Position numbers and translations under genes: made by a program
The notes under the pieces: model-generated
Databases searched by the model: none
The model's input: the letters and a program-made list of their open reading frames with translations, nothing else
What the model was told of the DNA's origin: nothing
Part shown: piece by piece, positions 6,597 to 10,753 of the stretch
Numbering within the stretch: the stretch's first letter is position 1
Layout of the letters: each line of letters opens with the position of its first letter
Assembly: GCA_950071955.1 (NCBI GenBank)
Contig: CATMOC010000080.1
Span: forward strand, 1-10,753
Length of the DNA: 10,753 nt
Direction of reading: 5' to 3'
Source of the DNA: an uncultured Mesorhizobium sp.
GTDB lineage: Bacteria; Pseudomonadota; Alphaproteobacteria; Rhizobiales; Rhizobiaceae

Positions 6597-7555
6597 TGGC
6601 GGGGGCGGGGACACGGGCGGTGCTGCTGCATCTCGGCGTCATCGCCGTGCTCGTGCTCTTGCAGTTCGTCTTGCCCGAATATCATCGGGGGGTCATGTCG
6701 CGGGTGCTGGTGCTGGCGGTCTTCGCCATGGGCTACAATCTGCTGTTCGGCTATGCAGGGCTGCTCAGCCTCGGCCACGCCATGTTCTTTTCGGCCGGTC
6801 TCTACGGTGCGGGGCTGGCGCTCTACTACCTCGACTGGGGGATCGTTGCCGGGTTCGCGACCGGCCTCGCCTGCGGGCTGGTGCTGGCGCTGGTGGTCGG
6901 CCTGCTGGCGCTGCGTACGACGGGTGTGGCCTTCATGATCGTGACGCTGATGTTCTCGCAGGTTTTCTACCTCACCACGCTCTATTTCACCCAGTGGACG
7001 CGGGGCGAGGAGGGGCTGGTGCTCGGACCGGAGATGCGGACCGTCTCATCCGCGGGCTTCACGCTCGAACTGTGGGATCCGACGGTCCGGTATTTCGCCG
7101 CGCTGGCGCTCTTCTCGGTCGTGCTGCTTGCCACCATGGCCATCGCGCGGGCGCCGTTCGGACGGGTGCTCGTCGCTATCCGCGAGAATGAGGAGCGCAT
7201 GCGCATGCTGGGCTATGACGTCCAGCGCAACAAGCTTTCGGCCATGGTGCTCTCAGGCCTGTTCTGCGCGGCATCGGGAGCGGCCTATGCGCTGCTTTTC
7301 GGCTATATCGGATCGACCTTCGCCTCGATCCAGTACTCGATCCTGCCGCTCCTTTGGGTGCTGCTAGGCGGCGCCGCGACGACGCTCGGGCCGCTGCTCG
7401 GCACGCTCTTCATGTTCTACGTAATCGACGTTACGTCAGGCTACACGTCGGCATGGCTCCTGATCGTCGGCGTGGCGCTGATCGTGCTGGTGCTGTTCTT
7501 CCCCAAGGGCGTGCTCGGCACTGTGCGCGAACGGTGGCTGCCATGGCTGCCGTGA
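6593..7555 (+). CDS. Branched-chain amino acid-type ABC transporter permease (LivM-like)
   Basis: A 320-residue integral membrane protein that pairs with the LivH-like permease. LivM landmarks: [19 protein letters not shown] and [14 protein letters not shown] in the first third, [20 protein letters not shown], the conserved cytoplasmic loop that docks the ATPase, and [20 protein letters not shown] near the end, with FFPKGVLG at the C-terminus. It starts with two consecutive ATG codons (6593, 6596); the first gives the 4-bp ATGA overlap with the previous gene and so translational coupling. No Shine-Dalgarno of note is present. The length is standard, without a fused ATPase domain. Confidence 0.93.
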   Translation: MMAGAGTRAVLLHLGVIAVLVLLQFVLPEYHRGVMSRVLVLAVFAMGYNLLFGYAGLLSLGHAMFFSAGLYGAGLALYYLDWGIVAGFATGLACGLVLALVVGLLALRTTGVAFMIVTLMFSQVFYLTTLYFTQWTRGEEGLVLGPEMRTVSSAGFTLELWDPTVRYFAALALFSVVLLATMAIARAPFGRVLVAIRENEERMRMLGYDVQRNKLSAMVLSGLFCAASGAAYALLFGYIGSTFASIQYSILPLLWVLLGGAATTLGPLLGTLFMFYVIDVTSGYTSAWLLIVGVALIVLVLFFPKGVLGTVRERWLPWLP

Positions 7556-8304
7556 CGTCGCTGCTCGTCACGCGCGGTCTGACCCGCCGCTTCGGCGGGC
7601 TGACCGCGGTCGACCATGTCGATTTCGAGCTGCCGGCCGGCGAGATCCGGGCCGTAATCGGCCCGAACGGGGCGGGCAAGACGACCTTCGTTAGCCTCGT
7701 CTGTGGTCGGATCACGCCGACAAGTGGCGCGGTCGTCTTCGACGGCGAGGACATCACCGCCCTGCCGGCGCACGAACGGGTGAGGCGGGGCATCGCCTAC
7801 ACGTTCCAGATCACGTCGGTGTTTCCGAACCTCACGGTATTCGACAACGTCGCCCTGTCGGTGCAGCGCAGTCTGATAGACGGCAAGTCGGGCGGCGGCG
7901 GACGGTTCTCCGCACGGGAACTGTCGCGCGGTGTCGAAGAAGCGCTGGCGCGCGTGCATCTCGCCGACCGGACGGACATGCGGGCCGGCAAGCTCGCCTA
8001 TGGCCACCAACGGCTCTTGGAAGTGGCGATGGGACTGGCGCTGAAGCCCCGCCTGCTGATCCTCGATGAACCGACGCAGGGCCTTTCGGACGCCGAAATC
8101 GAAAGCTTCATCGCGCTTGTGAAGGAGATCGCGCGGGACGCGACCGTGCTCCTCATCGAGCACAATATGCCGGTGGTGATGTCGCTGGCGGACCGGATCA
8201 CGGTCATGAACGCCGGAGCCGTGCTCGCCGAAGGCACGCCCGACGAGATCCGTGCCGATCCTCATGTGCAGCACGCATATCTTGGGTCGCCCGAAGATGC
8301 CTGA
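7543..8304 (+). CDS. Branched-chain amino acid-type ABC transporter ATP-binding protein (LivG-like)
   Basis: A 253-residue cytoplasmic ATPase subunit. Walker A GPNGAGKT (40-47), Q-loop in [12 protein letters not shown] (88-99), signature region [10 protein letters not shown] (151-160), Walker B LLILDEP (171-177) and switch histidine in LLIEHNMP (203-210) are present. The signature departs from LSGGQ, as is common in LivG proteins, and the C-terminal HVQHAYLG (241-248) is typical of LivG. The ATG at 7543 overlaps the previous gene by 13 bp. A GTG at 7552, giving a 4-bp GTGA overlap, is a real alternative that would shorten the protein by three residues. The open frame runs further back to 7354, but that lies inside the permease and is not used. 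Confidence 0.93.
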   Translation: MAAVTSLLVTRGLTRRFGGLTAVDHVDFELPAGEIRAVIGPNGAGKTTFVSLVCGRITPTSGAVVFDGEDITALPAHERVRRGIAYTFQITSVFPNLTVFDNVALSVQRSLIDGKSGGGGRFSARELSRGVEEALARVHLADRTDMRAGKLAYGHQRLLEVAMGLALKPRLLILDEPTQGLSDAEIESFIALVKEIARDATVLLIEHNMPVVMSLADRITVMNAGAVLAEGTPDEIRADPHVQHAYLGSPEDA

Positions 8305-9004
8305 CGCCCTGTCCATCAACGGTATCAACTGCTTCTATGGCGATGTTCAGGTTTTGCGCGATTTTTCGCTCGACCTGCGCAAGGGCGAGGTGCTGTGCCT
8401 CTTGGGGCGCAACGGCGCGGGCAAGACCACGGCACTGAAGGCCATCATGGGGCTGGTGCCTGTTCGCGCGGGCTCGATCATGCTCGGTGCGACCGACCTG
8501 TCGCGGCTGCCGGCGCACGAGGTGCCAAAGGCCGGCGTCGCCTACGTTCCGCAAGGCCGGCGGCTATTTTCCGAACTCACCGTGGCGGAGAACATCGAGA
8601 TCGGGCTGATGGCGCGCGGCAAGGGTGCTGCGACGCGCAAGGACGTGCTCGACCTCTTTCCGGTGCTCCGCGACCGGCTCTCGCAGCGCTCCGGGACGCT
8701 GTCTGGCGGCGAGCAGCAGATGCTGGCGATGGCCCGGGCGCTCTGCCTGGAACCGGACGTGCTGCTTCTGGACGAGCCGACCGAAGGGCTGATGCCATCG
8801 ATGATCGCCCGGATCCGAGAGACGGTGACGGCGCTGCGCGCGCGCGGAGTCTCGACCATGCTTGTCGAGCAGCGGGTGGACGCCGTGCTGCCTGTCGCCG
8901 ACCGCGTCGCCTTCGTGGAGAACGGTCGGAACCGCAGGACGGTCGACGTTGCGGAACTGAAGGACGACCCGGCGATGGTCCGCCACTATGTCGGGGTGGG
9001 CTGA
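8297..9004 (+). CDS. Branched-chain amino acid-type ABC transporter ATP-binding protein (LivF-like)
   Basis: A 235-residue ATPase subunit, partner of the LivG-like protein. Walker A GRNGAGKT (37-44), Q-loop YVPQGRRLFSELTVAENI (83-100), canonical signature LSGGEQQ (135-141), Walker B VLLLDEP (155-161) followed by TEGLMPSM, and an H-loop position occupied by Q in LVEQRVD (189-195), a substitution frequently seen in LivF. The start at 8297 ([11 protein letters not shown]) fits family N-termini and overlaps the preceding stop by 8 bp; an in-frame ATG at 8252 would add 15 unrelated residues. It is the last gene of the importer and converges on a MarR gene with a 17-bp gap. Confidence 0.93.
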   Translation: MPDALSINGINCFYGDVQVLRDFSLDLRKGEVLCLLGRNGAGKTTALKAIMGLVPVRAGSIMLGATDLSRLPAHEVPKAGVAYVPQGRRLFSELTVAENIEIGLMARGKGAATRKDVLDLFPVLRDRLSQRSGTLSGGEQQMLAMARALCLEPDVLLLDEPTEGLMPSMIARIRETVTALRARGVSTMLVEQRVDAVLPVADRVAFVENGRNRRTVDVAELKDDPAMVRHYVGVG

Positions 9005-9005
9005 G

Positions 9006-9015
9006 GCAGCGCTGC
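9006..9015. other. Short palindrome between convergent genes
   Basis: GCAGCGCTGC is a perfect 10-bp palindrome occupying most of the 17-bp gap between the LivF-like and MarR stop codons. With no loop and no T tract it is a poor terminator. No better bidirectional terminator is visible here. Confidence 0.2.
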
Positions 9016-9021
9016 GGTCCG

Positions 9022-9459
9022 TCAGGCCGGCGCGAGGAGCTCTGCCGCCCGCTGGGCGATGGCAGCGAGCGTGCGGCGGGTGGCGGCAAGGTCGGCGGCG
9101 TCGAGGCCCTCTTCCAGGCCGCGGGTGATCGCCCCGACCTCATCGAGCAGCGGGCGCGCCGTTTCCAATCCCCGTGCGGTCAGTCTCACCGTCTCGCTGC
9201 GCTCCTCGCCGCCGACCGCGAGGAGCCCGGCCGCGGCCATACGGGCGAGAACACCGTTCGCCTCGGCGTCCGCCGCGATGCGGCCCGCGGCAAGCTGCGC
9301 GAGCAGGCCGGGAACGGGCTGCGGCGCGCCCGATTGAAGGAAAACCAGAACGGTCCATTCGGGAAAGGAGAGGCCGGCAGTCGCGAGTCGGCTGTCAAGC
9401 AGGTCGCGTAGCGTGCGCTCGGTGGCGCCGATCGCGCGAGTGAGGGGTGGCGTGGTCAT
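9022..9459 (-). CDS. MarR-like winged-helix protein with divergent wing (second of a pair)
   Basis: A 145-residue protein with MarR-like architecture: N-terminal helix (PLTRAIGATERTLRDLLDSRL, split across residues 5-25), SFPEWTVLVFLQ (31-42), helices through LAQLAAGRIAADAEANGVLARMAAAGLL (53-80), wing VGGEERSETVRLTARG (82-97), and C-terminal dimerisation helices. Canonical MarR recognition helices carry S-T-V-T-R/S-x-x-D-x-L-E and a D-x-R wing; here the helix is alanine-rich (IAADAEANGVLARM) and the wing lacks the usual D-R pair. It may bind a different DNA site, bind weakly, or act by pairing with the upstream MarR protein. The start has a good AAGGA (9472-9468) eight bases away and overlaps the upstream gene by 4 bp (ATGA). 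It converges on the importer operon. Confidence 0.78.
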   Translation of the reverse strand: MTTPPLTRAIGATERTLRDLLDSRLATAGLSFPEWTVLVFLQSGAPQPVPGLLAQLAAGRIAADAEANGVLARMAAAGLLAVGGEERSETVRLTARGLETARPLLDEVGAITRGLEEGLDAADLAATRRTLAAIAQRAAELLAPA

Positions 9460-9938
9460 GAATCGGATCCTTCGCAGGCGCGATCGGCGGGGATGAGACC
9501 GGCAGCGTCGAGAAGCGTGGCGAGCGCGGCCGCGAGTTGTGCGGTGTCGCGGCTTTGGGGGCCACCGAGCGGCGCCGTCAGCTGACGATCGAGAGCTGCC
9601 ACGACAGCGCGCGCTTCCGACGCGGTCGCGGCGCCGGCATCGGTAAGCGTGAGCCGCAGGGCACGGCTGTCGCGTCCGTCCGGCCTCCGGGTCACGAGGC
9701 CGAGCGATTCCAGAGAGCGGATAAGCTTGGAGACGTAAATCGGCTGCAGCGTGGCGTAGCCGGCGAGTTCGCGCTGCGTCGGCTCAGTGCCGCGCGCCGC
9801 CATGGCGTGGAGTGATGCGAGTAGCGAGTATTGCGCATGGGTGAGCCCGAGATGCGCCACCGCGCGATCAACCTCGGTCCGCCAACGCATCGCGAGGTGC
9901 CAGACGAGGGAGCCGGTGGTGCGAGTTTCAGGGGACAT
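9456..9938 (-). CDS. MarR-family transcriptional regulator (first of a pair)
   Basis: A 160-residue MarR protein with a canonical domain: dimerisation helix LVWHLAMRWRTEVDRAVAHLG (split across 11-31), LTHAQYSLLASLHAM (32-46), helices with TQRELAGYATLQPIYVSKLIRSLESLGLV (54-82, recognition helix about 66-79), wing RRPDGRDSRALRLTLTDAG (84-102) and C-terminal helices. The start is chosen at 9938 because family N-termini begin about there; in-frame ATGs at 9953, 9968 and 10061 would add 5, 10 or 41 residues. The first two lie inside the presumed operator. None has a clear Shine-Dalgarno. It is likely translationally coupled to the downstream MarR-like gene and autoregulated through the tandem repeat upstream. 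A role in controlling the convergent importer is possible but not shown. Confidence 0.85.
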   Translation of the reverse strand: MSPETRTTGSLVWHLAMRWRTEVDRAVAHLGLTHAQYSLLASLHAMAARGTEPTQRELAGYATLQPIYVSKLIRSLESLGLVTRRPDGRDSRALRLTLTDAGAATASEARAVVAALDRQLTAPLGGPQSRDTAQLAAALATLLDAAGLIPADRACEGSDS

Positions 9939-9950
9939 GCGGATAGAGTA

Positions 9951-9998
9951 CATGGAAACAATATCCATGGCAACTATCCACACGCGGAGACTTGTCAA
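9951..9998 (-). promoter_or_regulatory. Tandem operator-like repeats with a consensus -35 ahead of the MarR pair
   Basis: On the plus strand TGGAAACAATATCCA (9953-9967) is directly followed by TGGCAACTATCCA (9968-9980): two abutting copies of TGG(A/C)AAC..TATCCA, each with palindromic ends. The first extends to CATGGA/TCCATG arms (9951-9956 and 9964-9969). On the minus strand a perfect TTGACA lies at 9998-9993, so a -10 with normal spacing would fall within the repeats, although no good -10 hexamer is seen. This is what a self-repressing MarR operator looks like; binding is inferred. Confidence 0.5.
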
Positions 9999-10126
9999 TG
10001 TCGCGCGGCTGGCGCGTCTCGGTCGATGTTGCCGAGGAAGCGTGGCCGACGAGGCAACCAACGCGGATCAGAAGGCGACGCGAGTCGAGACGAAAGGCAC
10101 GTCCGTCCACCACTCCACCTGGCGCT

Positions 10127-10165
10127 CCCGCTTTCCGCGCACCCTTCGGGGGAGAAAGAAGCGGG
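10127..10165. repeat. Intergenic hairpin with C(TTCG)G tetraloop; possible rhizobial-type palindromic repeat
   Basis: Nested complementarity: CCCG (10127-10130) with CGGG (10162-10165), CTTTC (10131-10135) with GAAAG (10154-10158), and CCC (10142-10144) with GGG (10149-10151) closing a TTCG loop. C(UUCG)G is an exceptionally stable RNA tetraloop. Neither side has a T tract. It may be an mRNA 3' structure for the nicotinamidase gene or a copy of an intergenic palindromic element of the kind common in rhizobia; the copy number cannot be seen from one window. Confidence 0.35.
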
Positions 10166-10350
10166 CGGTTCCTCCCTCTTGCTTCGTGTGCCCCTCGACC
10201 AACCTTCGCGTGGTCCTCATCACCGTAGACCAGGGAGGATCCGTGCTGCGGGCGTCCGCGAGGGCCGTTTTCCGATGCGAAGCGAGAGACCGCCGAGCCC
10301 GGTGGAGCGGCCAACGTAGCGTGTAGAATGCCGGGAGCCGCGCCTCCAGT

Positions 10351-10753
10351 TCACAAGAGGGTGACGGCGGCCTCCTTCATGCGCTGCGTCATGGTGGCTA
10401 GCGAGCCGCCAAGGTCGATGGCGCGGCAGGCTTCGAGGGCGACGGTGACGGAGAAGCCTTCGCGAACGGCGTCGAGCGCGGAGTAGGCGACGCAGAAGTC
10501 GGTGGCGAGGCCGACCATCGTCAGCTCCGAGATGCCGCGTTCGCGGAGGTAGCCGGCGAGGCCGGTCGGTGTCTTGTGGTCGTTCTCGTAGAAGGCAGAA
10601 TAGCTGTCGATCGAGGGGCGAAAACCCTTTCGGATGACGAGTTCGGCCTTCGTCCATTCGAGATCGGGATGGAAGGCGGCGCCCTGGGAGCCCTGGATGC
10701 AGTGGTCGGGCCAAAGCGTCTGCTCGCCGTAGGGCATGGCGACGGTTTCGAAC
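10351..10753 (-). CDS. pncA: Nicotinamidase, C-terminal part (5' truncated by window edge)
   Basis: The last 133 residues of a nicotinamidase, which hydrolyses nicotinamide to nicotinate and ammonia for NAD salvage in the cytoplasm. The frame is open to the window edge (F-E-T-V-A before the internal Met at 10737). Seen here are the metal-ligand region WPDHC with the following G-S-Q-G-A-A-F-H-P-D-L, the catalytic lysine region VIRKGFRPSIDSYSAF, and the catalytic cysteine in GLATDFCVAYSALDA. The catalytic aspartate and the D-x-H metal ligands lie in the missing N-terminal third. This combination matches PncA rather than other isochorismatase-like hydrolases. It lies on the same strand as, and upstream of, the MarR pair, but the roughly 410-base gap argues against one operon. 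Confidence 0.93.
   Translation of the reverse strand, partial: FETVAMPYGEQTLWPDHCIQGSQGAAFHPDLEWTKAELVIRKGFRPSIDSYSAFYENDHKTPTGLAGYLRERGISELTMVGLATDFCVAYSALDAVREGFSVTVALEACRAIDLGGSLATMTQRMKEAAVTLL

Larger units (their letters stand above)
9939..10350. other. Gene-free region between nicotinamidase and the MarR pair
   Basis: These 412 bases hold the tandem operator-like repeats (9951-9980), a minus-strand TTGACA (9993-9998) and a compact hairpin (10127-10165). Open frames cross the region on both strands, but their arginine-, serine- and proline-rich translations lack any recognisable domain and no ribosome binding site supports one, so I call no gene. I see no tRNA, no rho-independent terminator for the nicotinamidase gene, and no mobile-element ends. 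Confidence 0.6.

Noticed and set aside
5736..6614. 292-codon minus-strand frame opposite the LivH-like permease
   Set aside because: The product is dominated by H, R, Q and E, the usual antisense image of a hydrophobic membrane protein gene.
7693..8070. Defective LivG because the signature reads LAYGHQ instead of LSGGQ
   Set aside because: Departure from LSGGQ at this place is usual in LivG-type ATPases, and all other ATPase motifs are intact.
9787..10326. Possible plus-strand gene of 179 codons spanning the gene-free region
   Set aside because: It overlaps the 5' half of a clear MarR gene, has no supporting ribosome binding site, and the translation has an R/S/T-rich, non-protein-like composition.
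1..10753. CRISPR array, tRNA or rRNA genes, insertion-sequence ends, phage or defence gene clusters
   Set aside because: I looked on both strands and saw no regularly spaced repeats, cloverleaf-like sequence with CCA, transposase motifs or defence-protein motifs beyond the single toxin-antitoxin pair.

Overview
The window reads as chromosomal DNA from a GC-rich alphaproteobacterium, most likely a Hyphomicrobiales (Rhizobiales) member. The evidence is strong codon bias toward G/C at third positions, the hflX/mazG neighbourhood known from rhizobial genomes, and the style of the branched-chain-amino-acid-type (HAAT/Liv) ABC operon. No rRNA, tRNA, CRISPR array, prophage or insertion sequence is visible.

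Layout. (1) 1-532: the C-terminal part of the ribosome-associated GTPase HflX, cut by the left edge. It converges with mazG (547-1371, minus), a two-domain nucleoside-triphosphate pyrophosphohydrolase. Directly upstream of mazG on the same strand is a MarR-family regulator (1415-1930, minus). (2) 1931-2147 is a divergent intergenic region with a palindrome over a possible -10 box. It is followed by a polytopic membrane protein (about 2148-3584, plus) that resembles proteins sometimes labelled 'fenitrothion hydrolase', with no proven role here. (3) 3747-9004 is a complete Liv-type ABC importer on the plus strand: periplasmic binding protein, two permeases and two ATPases. A RelB/RHH-type antitoxin and ParE-type toxin pair (5124-5701) sits between the binding protein and the first permease. 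(4) 9022-9938 (minus) holds two MarR-family genes overlapping by 4 bp, converging on the importer. The upstream one is preceded by a tandem repeated motif that looks like its operator. (5) 9939-10350 is a gene-free stretch with a strong hairpin. (6) 10351-10753 (minus) is the C-terminal two-thirds of a nicotinamidase (PncA), cut by the right edge.

How the parts fit. The five importer genes should form one system: binding protein in the periplasm, a heterodimeric channel, and paired ATPases. The transported compound cannot be read from the sequence. The binding-protein gene has its own leader, a strong ribosome binding site and a hairpin after its stop, so it is probably made in excess over the membrane parts. 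The toxin-antitoxin pair has its own palindromic operator and lies 13 bp ahead of the first permease, so its autoregulated promoter may also feed the permease and ATPase genes. The tandem MarR genes are candidates for control of the importer or of themselves, but nothing in the sequence proves the target. The most unusual points are the toxin-antitoxin pair inside the transporter operon and the MarR pair in which one member has a divergent DNA-binding wing.
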